A stretch of DNA of 64,000 bases from Clostridiaceae bacterium. GTDB taxonomy: Bacteria > Bacillota > Clostridia > Saccharofermentanales > DTU023. Made by a program: the position numbers and the translations under genes. Shown here piece by piece: positions 44,281-53,211 of this stretch. Location of the stretch: NCBI GenBank assembly GCA_012518795.1, contig JAAYRL010000006.1, positions 128,346 through 192,345 of the forward strand, in the 5' to 3' direction. Under the pieces are notes generated by a model that saw only the letters and a list, made by a program, of their open reading frames with translations, made no database searches and was not told the origin of the DNA. Each line of letters begins with the position of its first letter. Positions within the stretch are counted from its first letter, which is position 1.

Positions 44281-45846
44281 ATGGAAATAAATAATATAAA
44301 TTTAAGTCATAAGCATTCCCAAGTCTTGGACAGAGAGAAAGAAATTCAAAAGGCGAAAACAGAAGCCGATAAATATAGTTTAAATCGTAAGAATTCCGGA
44401 ATTTCTCTAAATGAAGAAAATCCACGGAGAAACAAACCTAATCCATATAAGCCTCAAGCTATTAAACATGACGCGATTGTTTTTATTAGTTTTTTCATTT
44501 TCCTCGTTGTTTTCGGACTGCTTTTTCTGGTCTGGAAAAAACAGGACATTTCTGAAATGGAAAAAAGGACTTTACAACAAAAACCTAAATTAACCTCAGA
44601 AAGATTATTCAGCGGAGAATACGGCAAAGAATTTGAAGCATATTATGCAGACCAATTTCCCATGCGGAATCAATTTATGGAACTCTATAAATCACTGGTT
44701 AACTTGATGAATTCTTTCCCCGGCGGAAAGCAAAGAATTCATTTGGTTACAGGTTCAAAAAATCAACTAAATGATACATTTGAAGTAAATGATCCTCAAG
44801 TCAAAAACCGGAATGCACAAAATCAGACTGATTCAGATCCTAAATCTATTACAGAGCCCGAAATTGCACAAAAAGAAAACCATAATGAAGACGGCCATAA
44901 TCTTGAAAAGATTGTTGAAGAAAAAAATCAAGAAAAAGCGCAAAACCGAGAACTACAATATAATGATGCAAGCAATATAATCGTTGACGGCAAAGCAATG
45001 GAAATATTCGGATATTTTCCGGAAAATGCTGTTGCTTATGCAAATAGGATAAATTACTTGCGCGAAGTTTTACCCGATCAAATCAGATTGATTCATCTGG
45101 TTGCACCGCCGGCAATTGCGTTTAACGGTTTGGAAGAATTGGAAGCAGAAAGCGAGATTGTCTATCAGGCAATTGATCAAATATATCAAGCAGAAAACGA
45201 TTCTATTATTAAAGTTGATGCTATCTCAAATATTGCGAAACATGCTGACGAATATATTTATTTCAATACAGATCATCACTGGACGGGTCGTGGTGCATAT
45301 TATGCATATCAGGCTTTTTGTTTTTATACCGGACAAACTGCAACCGCCTTGGAAGATATGGAACTGACTAAGCCCGACTATAATTTTCTCGGGTCTTTAT
45401 ATAGTTTCACCGGCAATAGTCCTCTACTCGAAAATTCTAAAGATCAAGCTGAAATCTTTCTGCCCAAATATTCAGGTACCAATACAGTATATAGGGATAC
45501 AAGTATGTCTGACGGAGTTCCGACAATGCTCTTGGATTCGGAAAGTAAAATTGATTCACATTATATTCTTTATTCCGGTGACGATGTCGCTTTGGGTTTA
45601 ATCAAAAGCGACATCAATAACGGAAAATCTATTCTGGTCATCAAGGATTCTTTTGCGAATGCATTTTTGCCTTTTTTAATGGATAATTACGAAAATATAT
45701 ATTCAATAGATCCAAGATATATGACTGATCCAATTCTGCCTTTTATCAATGAAAAGAAAATCAATGATGTATTGGTTCTCAATTCAGCTTTCATTACCGG
45801 AAATGCGGACTGGCTTGGCGGCTTTGATAATATCATCGGTTACTAG
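44281..45846 (+). CDS. DHHW-family (AlgX/AlgJ-like SGNH) protein, partner of the MBOAT enzyme
   Basis: A cytoplasmic N terminus of about 60 residues, one TM (AIVFISFFIFLVVFGLLFLVW), then an extracellular domain. FNTDHHWTGRGAYYAY is the DHHW catalytic signature, and VIKDSFANAFLPFL carries the family Ser. A Gln/Asn/Lys-rich insertion of about 70 residues (residues about 165-235) is unusual. AAGGTG lies before the ATG. With the MBOAT it probably forms an O-acetylation pair. Confidence 0.87.
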   Translation: MEINNINLSHKHSQVLDREKEIQKAKTEADKYSLNRKNSGISLNEENPRRNKPNPYKPQAIKHDAIVFISFFIFLVVFGLLFLVWKKQDISEMEKRTLQQKPKLTSERLFSGEYGKEFEAYYADQFPMRNQFMELYKSLVNLMNSFPGGKQRIHLVTGSKNQLNDTFEVNDPQVKNRNAQNQTDSDPKSITEPEIAQKENHNEDGHNLEKIVEEKNQEKAQNRELQYNDASNIIVDGKAMEIFGYFPENAVAYANRINYLREVLPDQIRLIHLVAPPAIAFNGLEELEAESEIVYQAIDQIYQAENDSIIKVDAISNIAKHADEYIYFNTDHHWTGRGAYYAYQAFCFYTGQTATALEDMELTKPDYNFLGSLYSFTGNSPLLENSKDQAEIFLPKYSGTNTVYRDTSMSDGVPTMLLDSESKIDSHYILYSGDDVALGLIKSDINNGKSILVIKDSFANAFLPFLMDNYENIYSIDPRYMTDPILPFINEKKINDVLVLNSAFITGNADWLGGFDNIIGY

Positions 45847-45983
45847 ATATCGTTAGTTGCCGACAATCTGCTAATACCGACTACAACTATCAATAGAGCA
45901 AATATAATTTTACAGCAAAAATACCTTTGCATAAGCATGCAAGTGCGCTATGCCGTCTCTACCCTAAATAGAACAAAAATTAA

Positions 45984-46835
45984 TCAAACTAAAGCCGTAC
46001 CGCATCCCGGGCAAAAACGCGATGTTTCAGGCATCGCCGAAAGATCCGTGCCGCAATTATGGCAAAATTTCGGACGACCGGCCGGTGTTGCCGCAGGTGA
46101 TCCTACCGGTACTTCACTATTAGCTCCTACAGGTGTCCCGACTACTACCCCGGCTGCGGGAGAGGTTTGCACTGTCGGACTATCAACAGGCGATGAAGAA
46201 TGACCTTGTCGGACATTTGATTGATCAAATAAATATCCTCTGGTGGTCATATATTCTCTAATCTCTTCACCTTGTCTCTCATATTCTTTATAGGACCTGT
46301 CATAGCGTTTTTCCGGACGAATGGTAGATAATTCAAAGCGAATTTTATCAAACCAAGGTGATTGAATGCCAATCTCAATCCAAAAAGCATATTTATATTC
46401 ATAACGACGAGGTTCATAACTCACTCGTTTGCCTTCATTATTTTCACGATAAATTTCTTTTTTATCTTCATCAATTTTCAGATTGCAATAGGTAACTTGA
46501 TCTAAACTGATTATATCCGGATTGTATTCTTGCCACTTTTTCCTGCTAGTTACAATAAAATTACGACTCGTTTCGTCAACCATAATTTGAGTATTATTAC
46601 CAAATATTCTGGTAGGTGTAAAATTATTTAATTGCTGCTCATTCTCTTCTCGATACTGTAATTGTTCTTTTATTTCAGCCAGAGTAGATTTTCTTCGTTC
46701 ACTAAAAAAAGGAGACAGTTTCTTTGCACATTTACTGCAAATGTTGCCATCTTCTAATTTTCGATTACCTAACAACTTGATTTTTTCACCGCAGATATCA
46801 CAATTTTTGCTTTTAAATAAACTTTTCAGACCCAT
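45984..46835 (-). CDS. DUF4428 zinc-binding protein with C-terminal zinc ribbon
   Basis: 283 residues. The N-terminal DUF4428 has two CxxC pairs (NCDICGEKIKLLGNRKLEDG, ICSKCAKKL). A central domain of about 130 residues (DETSRNFIVTSRKKW ... WIEIGIQSPWFDKIRFEL) and a Pro/Val/Gly linker follow. The final zinc ribbon is FCHNCGTDLSAMPETSRFCPGCG. AAGGGG lies 6 nt before the ATG at 46835. Last gene of the kinase cluster, separated by a 269-nt gap, so co-regulation is not certain. Confidence 0.75.
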   Translation of the reverse strand: MGLKSLFKSKNCDICGEKIKLLGNRKLEDGNICSKCAKKLSPFFSERRKSTLAEIKEQLQYREENEQQLNNFTPTRIFGNNTQIMVDETSRNFIVTSRKKWQEYNPDIISLDQVTYCNLKIDEDKKEIYRENNEGKRVSYEPRRYEYKYAFWIEIGIQSPWFDKIRFELSTIRPEKRYDRSYKEYERQGEEIREYMTTRGYLFDQSNVRQGHSSSPVDSPTVQTSPAAGVVVGTPVGANSEVPVGSPAATPAGRPKFCHNCGTDLSAMPETSRFCPGCGTALV

Positions 46836-46928
46836 AACAATCCCCTTATCATAGTGTTTGATACAAAAACATTCTTTATAAGATTTCTGTTGATGCAACA
46901 TTGCACGCTTTTCAGCGCGAGAATAGTA

Positions 46929-46962
46929 TTAAACAATTTACTTTTATAATTAAATTGTTTAA
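46929..46962. repeat. AT-rich inverted repeat after the repeat-protein gene
   Basis: TTAAACAATTT and AAATTGTTTAA form perfect 11-bp arms around 12 nt. It lies downstream of the gene ending at 47105 and upstream of the DUF4428 gene. A hairpin or operator is possible. Confidence 0.45.
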
Positions 46963-47009
46963 ATACATTTTAGCCTATATAAGTTTAAAAAAGAACTTTA
47001 TTTTCGAAA

Positions 47010-47102
47010 TCTAATCTTGGCTTGCTGCTTATTACAATAAAAGATGTTCCACCGGGTGCAACCGCGGTCGGAGTTCACGTCAGAATAATTGAACATAAAT
47101 AA
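47010..47102 (+). pseudogene. C-terminal relic of a hexapeptide acetyltransferase (CysE-like)
   Basis: On the plus strand a frame ends ITIKDVPPGATAVGVHVRII, then EHK and stop. This closely matches the conserved end of serine acetyltransferase and other left-handed-helix acetyltransferases (KDVPPGATVVGVPARII). No upstream body of the gene remains. It lies antisense to the cluster and ends 2 nt before the stop codon of the repeat-protein gene. Confidence 0.65.
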
Positions 47103-47104
47103 AA

Positions 47105-48532
47105 CTAAAAATTATCTCTGCTTTCTGTTTTTAAATCTACGGGCTCACCGTAAACATCTTCGGCAGACCGTAAATATAGAGTATATATACCGTATGTCTC
47201 TAAGTAAAATAGATCCTCATCACTGTCACCGTTAAGTAAAATTAAGTAGGTTCCTTCATCACCGAACATATCAGCTTCTCCGAACCAATCACCGGTTCCA
47301 TAAGCATTTCTGATTCGATAACTGCCCTGTGGTAAGTACACTTCGGAAGTTGCTCCCTGATCAATCGCAATAGTACTAACCAATACGTCATCAGGCGTGT
47401 AAATTTTTATGTAATTTCGACTTTGATCGGTATCCGGGGGTACAATCAGTAATGAGAGATCATTCCAGGCATAATCCGGATTACGATACTGTTCTCCGGT
47501 GTAGGGAAAAGTCTGTATGCATTCTATCATGCGTTGTTCTGCATCTTCAAAAGAACCCAATGCCTCAAACGCCAGATATGCATCGTAATAAGATCCTTCT
47601 GTGTAAAGTGTTTCTGCAGCCTCATATTTTTCTTTCTTATTGCATGTTGAATATTTTTCTGCTGCTTCGGGGAAAGAAATTTCCGGTAATTTTTCATAGA
47701 GAGCTTTTGCTGCTATATAATCACCGGCTTCAAATAACTCTTCGGCCTGTAAATAATCCAACCAATTTTCACAATACTCTGCCTTTCCGATTGAATCACG
47801 AAAATTTCCCAGTTGTTCAAATGCTTCAGCCGCTTCATTATATTTTTCCTGAGTCAGTAATTCTTCAGCTTCCTCATAAGCAATTATATTTTCACAATTT
47901 TTTGCTTGAACAACAGCATCTTCAAAATCTCCAAGTGCTGTGAATTGCTCCTTAGCTTGAGCATAATCACCATGATCCAATAGCGCAACCGCATTGTCAT
48001 ACTTCACCTTGTTTTGGCAATATTCTGCCTTTGACTGAGCTTCTTCAAAATCTCCAAGTTCTATGAATTGTTCCTCGGCTTGAGCATACTCTCCGGCATC
48101 TAATAATGCTATTGCACTCTCATATTTTTCTTTATTTTGGCAGTATTCCGCTTTTGCCTGAGCTTCTTCAAAATCTCCGAGTTCTGCAAACTGTTCCTTA
48201 GCTTTAGCATAGTCTCCGTTATTTAATAATTCCATTGCATTGTCATATTTTTCTTTATTTTGGCAATATTCTACTTTCTCCTTAGAATCTTCAAAATTTC
48301 CAAGTTCAGTGAATTCTACTTTGGCCTGAGCATAATTACCTGCATTTAATAATGCAACTGCATTGTCATATTTTGATCGCTTGGTTTTATTAGTAATCAA
48401 AGGAACAATCAGAAATACTACAATTAAAATCAGAGCTAAAGCAGTGCCTGCGAGAATAATAAAAAGTTTTTTATTCTTATGTTTTTTCTTCGGAGCTTCC
48501 GGCACTTGTGTCCCACAATTATTGTAAATCAT
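47105..48532 (-). CDS. Membrane-anchored TPR-like repeat protein
   Basis: 475 residues. A short N terminus contains a degenerate zinc-ribbon start (NNCGTQVPEAPKKK, one Cys left), then one TM (LFIILAGTALALILIVVFLIVPLI). Seven repeats of about 41 residues follow, with consensus KYDNAxxLLxxGDYAxAxExF, then LGDFEDAxxKAEYCQN. After these comes a beta-rich C-terminal domain of about 130 residues (LLIVPPDTDQSRNYIKIYTPDD...). The repeats should face outside. The first four are very similar in DNA, so they arose by recent amplification. Confidence 0.78.
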   Translation of the reverse strand: MIYNNCGTQVPEAPKKKHKNKKLFIILAGTALALILIVVFLIVPLITNKTKRSKYDNAVALLNAGNYAQAKVEFTELGNFEDSKEKVEYCQNKEKYDNAMELLNNGDYAKAKEQFAELGDFEEAQAKAEYCQNKEKYESAIALLDAGEYAQAEEQFIELGDFEEAQSKAEYCQNKVKYDNAVALLDHGDYAQAKEQFTALGDFEDAVVQAKNCENIIAYEEAEELLTQEKYNEAAEAFEQLGNFRDSIGKAEYCENWLDYLQAEELFEAGDYIAAKALYEKLPEISFPEAAEKYSTCNKKEKYEAAETLYTEGSYYDAYLAFEALGSFEDAEQRMIECIQTFPYTGEQYRNPDYAWNDLSLLIVPPDTDQSRNYIKIYTPDDVLVSTIAIDQGATSEVYLPQGSYRIRNAYGTGDWFGEADMFGDEGTYLILLNGDSDEDLFYLETYGIYTLYLRSAEDVYGEPVDLKTESRDNF

Positions 48533-48597
48533 ATCAAATTCTCCCTATTAATATTTATGTTCTGTGAACTTATCAGATGTTTTTATCCTCTATATAA

Positions 48598-51183
48598 TTA
48601 GATAACTTTGTTATCATTTTCGATATTATTACTAAGAATTGCTTCTCTTTTGATAATGAAATAATTTTTTCCCTGCCGCGCCCATGTCCGATTGTTCTTA
48701 AAGCTTTTTGCTTCATCATATTTGGGAGGCACTATCAGATTTCCGTATTGGTCAGCATAACCCCATTTTTGGGTAGACAGATCTTTGACTGCAATTAAGC
48801 CACAGGAGAATCCGCTCAATGACTCCAATTGGCTGAAAACAAGAGACTTTTTGCCGTCTTTTGCTTCGATCTCCCACAAATCATCGATGAGACGTCTGCA
48901 GCTTTTGTGTGGAAAAGATCCGCCTTCAGTCGTAAAACGATTACCTAATCTTTCAAGAGCTTCCCTTGCTTTAATTTCGTCGGTACTATTTGAAATTTCA
49001 GCCATTTTTTGTGTTTCCTCAAGAGGTGGAATCGGGGGGCCGGTTATATCTTTTCCGGTTTTATCTATCCAACGTCCATCTTTCAAAAGTCGTCCGTCAC
49101 GTGATAGTCTCGTCCAAGCTTTGTCATTTAAAAAAGGAGAAAATAAATCGTTTATATCATATGTAAACAAATATGTCTTAGCTTCTCCAACACCATATTT
49201 GAATGCATCTCTGGCCGGAATTTTTTCTGCGTTCGAAACAACAAAGATACTTTTCCAATTTTTATCCATATATCCGAATTCAACATGATTATCCGAATAG
49301 TACCTTGCGTATGCTCGAAGTCCCTCACTTTCCGTGCCGATAAGAGCAATCCCTTGTGGAATGATTTCATTACCTTGCAGGTCGATGATTCCAAAGGACA
49401 ACAGAGATTTAACATAACGCTTGTTATCCCTCGTATACTGATAAAAAATCATAGTTCCGTGCTTCAATAAATTTGCATCTATTTGCTCCAAATTATGATA
49501 TTTACAAGGCATAATAATACGATCACCAACTCCTACTAAACCGAAATGATCTAAATTCATTTTAGGATACGGAGTTTCAGAAAATACAAAAGCATCAAAA
49601 GCACTATCCCTGAGCCAGCTCCACTTTGCTTCCAGTGCGACACTCCCCTTGGTGTCAATCGCTCCCCATTTTTTTCCCTGTTTGAACACAGCATACCCAT
49701 TAGAAAATCCGCGGATCTCATCAATATTTGTAAGCGTGAAGGCAATAGTACCATCTGCTGAATAGCCAAACACCTCATCTCCTTTTTTAGCAATGGCAAT
49801 CCCATCTGAAAAGGGGTGAACAATGTCAAATTCTTCATTACTTATCACACTGCCATCAATTTTTACGATTGCATACTTCTTCTTATTAGAAACTGCCAAC
49901 ATATCTGAGCCAAGATTAACCAGTTTCTTACAACTTAGAATCAGATTACCGGTCATGCTGTAGAGGGTAAATCCGTTGCTTTCAAGCAAAATAGCTTTTT
50001 CATTCAATATTTCATATTTTATAAATCCGAACATTGCTTGAGAGTGTTTTTGCGTAACAGGTAAAACTATCATGCCATTAGTATCAATTACACCATATCT
50101 CGTTCCAATTATTTTGCCGTTTGTTACCACAAAATAATTAGCATCAAGAAACTGAAAGGGCATCGTTCCTTCAGGGAAAGGTATTTCCTGAATATTTCCA
50201 TACTCCACAGTCAACATGTTGGAAATATCATTTTTTTGATTATCAGAATCTATGATTGGATCTGTTACCTTACCGGATTTCTTAAGTCCTTCCCATACGC
50301 TTTTTGACCAGGAAAATCTATCGTCTTGAATTTGAATACCGGAGGCGGTAAAGATTCCGTCCAAAACAAGCGGTTCATGTCCCAAACCCTCCACAACTGA
50401 AAATGGCATGGCATCAGAAACAGCCATATATGCAGCTGAAGCAGAGAGTTCCTGACAGATCATATCTAATTGACCATTATCAAGCATTGTTATTCCTATA
50501 ACATTTACATTTTCTCTACCGGCGAGCGTTTCGGCGGAATCTCCCATCCGCAAAATTGCACCTACCAATAATTTAGAAGAGACGGAAGTAAATAATATGC
50601 GATAACTGTCGGCTCCGTAACTGCCGGATAATTTTTCAATATCAAATCTTATAAATAATGTTCTCTGTATACCTTGCGAACTTGTATTTATAGTATCGTG
50701 TTCACGGCCAGAAATAAAATCTTCCATACCTTGTTGCACCAATCCTTTTAAAAGTGTAAATCCGATAAGCAAGCCGTTTTGCGGAAAAAATTCAAAAGAT
50801 GCTCTCGCCATTCCTTCTGCCAAAGCAGCTTGATTGTACTGGGGATAAGCTTGCATTACAGCTTTTTGCCAGCTTTCTTTTGCTGCATGACAAATATTAA
50901 AATATTTTGCTTGATCAACTATTTCACCGGTATTTCTATCACGAAATTCTAAATGTTGTGTATTCTGAATACCGAAATTCCGAATGACTGTAAAACGAGT
51001 ATCATAATTCCAATGATTGTTTTTATCGTCAATTGCTCCGGGATAATGCTTTTTGAAGATTTCCAAAATAAACGGTGCCAGGAAACGGTTTACATCTTCA
51101 GGGTTTTGTGAGATCGGACCCGGATACCTGCTATCTTCAAATAGAGTTATTCCCATTGATATAGTAAAAATTTCTTTGTTCAT
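48598..51183 (-). CDS. Large WG-repeat protein
   Basis: 861 residues, with no signal peptide or TM seen. Residues 1 to about 330 are of unknown type. Then seven or more WG (KWG) repeats: RYGVIDTNGMIVLP, KYAIVKIDGSVIS, VFGYSADGTIAFTL, KWGAIDTKGSVALE, FGLVGVGDRIIMPCKY, FGIIDLQGNEIIPQG and KWGYADQYGNLIVPPKY. WG repeats form beta-propeller-like surfaces for protein contacts. I choose ATG 51183 over an in-frame GTG that overlaps the SD AAGGAGG. A palindrome lies 80-100 nt upstream. Confidence 0.8.
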   Translation of the reverse strand: MNKEIFTISMGITLFEDSRYPGPISQNPEDVNRFLAPFILEIFKKHYPGAIDDKNNHWNYDTRFTVIRNFGIQNTQHLEFRDRNTGEIVDQAKYFNICHAAKESWQKAVMQAYPQYNQAALAEGMARASFEFFPQNGLLIGFTLLKGLVQQGMEDFISGREHDTINTSSQGIQRTLFIRFDIEKLSGSYGADSYRILFTSVSSKLLVGAILRMGDSAETLAGRENVNVIGITMLDNGQLDMICQELSASAAYMAVSDAMPFSVVEGLGHEPLVLDGIFTASGIQIQDDRFSWSKSVWEGLKKSGKVTDPIIDSDNQKNDISNMLTVEYGNIQEIPFPEGTMPFQFLDANYFVVTNGKIIGTRYGVIDTNGMIVLPVTQKHSQAMFGFIKYEILNEKAILLESNGFTLYSMTGNLILSCKKLVNLGSDMLAVSNKKKYAIVKIDGSVISNEEFDIVHPFSDGIAIAKKGDEVFGYSADGTIAFTLTNIDEIRGFSNGYAVFKQGKKWGAIDTKGSVALEAKWSWLRDSAFDAFVFSETPYPKMNLDHFGLVGVGDRIIMPCKYHNLEQIDANLLKHGTMIFYQYTRDNKRYVKSLLSFGIIDLQGNEIIPQGIALIGTESEGLRAYARYYSDNHVEFGYMDKNWKSIFVVSNAEKIPARDAFKYGVGEAKTYLFTYDINDLFSPFLNDKAWTRLSRDGRLLKDGRWIDKTGKDITGPPIPPLEETQKMAEISNSTDEIKAREALERLGNRFTTEGGSFPHKSCRRLIDDLWEIEAKDGKKSLVFSQLESLSGFSCGLIAVKDLSTQKWGYADQYGNLIVPPKYDEAKSFKNNRTWARQGKNYFIIKREAILSNNIENDNKVI

Positions 51184-51263
51184 AATTGAGATGCCTCCTT
51201 GATCCACTTATTTTTACATTGCGGATATTCTATATTTTTAGAATACCCTCATCCGGAACATCA

Positions 51264-51286
51264 ATTGTATGCTGAAAGCATACAAT
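51264..51286. promoter_or_regulatory. Palindrome upstream of the WG-repeat gene (cluster motif, copy 1)
   Basis: ATTGTATGC and GCATACAAT surround 5 nt. The same TTGTATGC-N5-GCATACAA occurs at 54942-54964. Both lie in leaders within the kinase cluster. Confidence 0.55.
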
Positions 51287-51352
51287 AAGAATTTATTTAT
51301 GAAAGGGTAATTTTTATTTCTCAATGCAGAAAAACCGATGTCATATTATTGT

Positions 51353-53086
51353 TTATTCTTCAACCAACACAATGCCCGGATTATCTCGCACCGCATCCAC
51401 AACACTTTGGGGTAAGCCTGCACAACGCACCGTGATGGGATTAAACGGTCTAATGAGTGGAGAAAGGTCTGTAATCAGCGTATTGCTTACATCAACTTCC
51501 CGTAAATTAGGGAGCCTTGCCAATACGCCAATATCTTCTATGTCACAATATTCCAATTTCAGTGTCTGCAACTTGGTAAGCTCGGCAAGCGGTGTCAAGT
51601 CAGTCACCTGAGTTTGGCTGATATCAAGTGTTTCCAGAGAGAACAAACGAGAAATCGGAGTAAGGTCACTCAAAGGATTTTGGCATACATCCAACTCAAG
51701 CAGTGTTACCATATCTTTTAGCGGCAATAAATTTCCCACAAAATTATCACTTAAATTTACATTCTCCAGTTTCATTCCTGAAAGAGGGGAAAGATCGGAT
51801 ATCGACTGTGATGTTAAGGTCAAGTTGCGCAAATAATACATGTTGGGAATATCAGAAAGAGAACTGATGTCACCTCGCATATCAATCCAAAATCCTGTAT
51901 CGGTGGTATAATTCACAGTTCCTTTGTCCACATGCGTTTTGAGCAGTTCATCTTCCAAGTCCGGATGAAGGATATACGTTCCGTATATTCGAAGTTCATC
52001 TATTCGACTGTTTACTTCGGTACGATATATCACGTCACCTTGTTGTTTATTCAGAATATTTCGCACTGCTAAATCCAGATATTCGCTGTCGAAGGTAATC
52101 GGCTCTAAGAGTTCCTCTTCTGTAAACGGACTGTTTTTTTCGGCAGGAATATCCATGATGAAATCTACACCATTTTGAAAACCTTGCTTTTTCCCAATAA
52201 ATAGTCCGAATAAAAAAGCTGCAGTAACCAGGGCACACATTCCGGCAATAATCAGTATCTTTTTGGTAAGTCGACGGCGAACCCAAAGAATTCTGCTTCT
52301 TAACTGTGTCACCGTCTTAAAACGTTGATCACGGTCTTTTTTAATACACTTTTCAATGATTGATACCAATTCTTTGTAGGGATAAATGGCTTTCAGATTT
52401 TGTTTCCTGGTTTTCCCTGTAGCCAGAAAAATCATGACCATGCCCAAAGAATAGATGTCAGCACGGTGATCAGTCTGTTCACTACCGAATTGTTCCGGTG
52501 CCATATATGCTCTTGTTCCTGCAATATACGTATCCTGATCACTATCAGTTTCCGTTTTGAAATCGCGGGCAATACCGAAATCGATGAGTTTTACCTCACT
52601 TTTGTCTGTCACAATAATGTTTTCCGGCTTTATATCACGATGAATAACTGCAGGATTCTGGCCGTGTATATATATTAAAATTTCACACAATTGCAGAATT
52701 ATCTCAAACAGTGTTTCTCGGTTTAATGTACCGTATTTGCGGATGAAGGCGCTCAGATCATCACCTTCAAAATATTCTCGCACCATAAAACTACGTCCAT
52801 TATGCTCCCATGCACCGAGCGTTTTCGGTATGGCAGGATGATCAAGCTTTGCCAATATCATGCTCTCAGCAGCAGCATCTTCACTGCTCTCCGTGCTTGT
52901 GATACGGAGTACGGCACGTAAACCGTCCGATTTACGGGTGATAAAATAAACTTCTTTCTCATCATTCTGTTTGATTAAGCTGTCAAAGAAGAACCCCTCT
53001 GTTAATTCCAAGGGCATATCTGCATCAGCTATTTCTTGTTGAAGCTTTTCGCTATATGACTGCAAAAATTCTGATACATCGGACAA
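51353..53086 (-). CDS. Membrane Ser/Thr kinase with extracellular leucine-rich repeats
   Basis: 577 residues. Kinase domain about 28-270 with Glu74 (helix C), HRDIKPEN at 149-156, DFG at 169-171 and APE at 196-198. The lysine of the VAIK motif appears as Arg61 (AVLRIT), and there is no clear Gly-rich loop. TM 276-298. The outside part has a linker and leucine-rich repeats at about 400-565 (LRNLTLTSQSISDLSPLSGM, LETLDISQTQVTDLTPLAEL), internalin-like. The start is TTG with GGAGG 9 nt upstream. It should sense an outside ligand and signal inward. Confidence 0.85.
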   Translation of the reverse strand: MSDVSEFLQSYSEKLQQEIADADMPLELTEGFFFDSLIKQNDEKEVYFITRKSDGLRAVLRITSTESSEDAAAESMILAKLDHPAIPKTLGAWEHNGRSFMVREYFEGDDLSAFIRKYGTLNRETLFEIILQLCEILIYIHGQNPAVIHRDIKPENIIVTDKSEVKLIDFGIARDFKTETDSDQDTYIAGTRAYMAPEQFGSEQTDHRADIYSLGMVMIFLATGKTRKQNLKAIYPYKELVSIIEKCIKKDRDQRFKTVTQLRSRILWVRRRLTKKILIIAGMCALVTAAFLFGLFIGKKQGFQNGVDFIMDIPAEKNSPFTEEELLEPITFDSEYLDLAVRNILNKQQGDVIYRTEVNSRIDELRIYGTYILHPDLEDELLKTHVDKGTVNYTTDTGFWIDMRGDISSLSDIPNMYYLRNLTLTSQSISDLSPLSGMKLENVNLSDNFVGNLLPLKDMVTLLELDVCQNPLSDLTPISRLFSLETLDISQTQVTDLTPLAELTKLQTLKLEYCDIEDIGVLARLPNLREVDVSNTLITDLSPLIRPFNPITVRCAGLPQSVVDAVRDNPGIVLVEE

Positions 53087-53211
53087 GCGAATTCACCTCC
53101 TATTAAAGAAAATGGATTGAAAATATTATCTTGTTAAGACAAAAATATTGTCAAGCTGTTTATGATCATTATACTTTTGTATTTAAACAATAAACGGTAT
53201 TGAGTAATAGA

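Noticed and set aside
45927-45942. Third copy of the cluster palindrome (TTGCAT-AAGC-ATGCAA)
   Set aside because: Core and spacer length differ from the two TTGTATGC sites, and it lies between convergent gene ends.
45937-46203. 88-codon plus-strand frame over the DUF4428 gene end
   Set aside because: The opposite strand holds two recognisable CxxC zinc ribbons, and this frame has none.
47452-47943. 163-codon plus-strand frame inside the repeat protein gene
   Set aside because: It is antisense to the repeats and is open only because of their codon pattern. No supporting features.
48000-48370. CRISPR or non-coding repeat
   Set aside because: The 123-bp periodicity is exactly 41 codons of the repeat protein and stays in frame.
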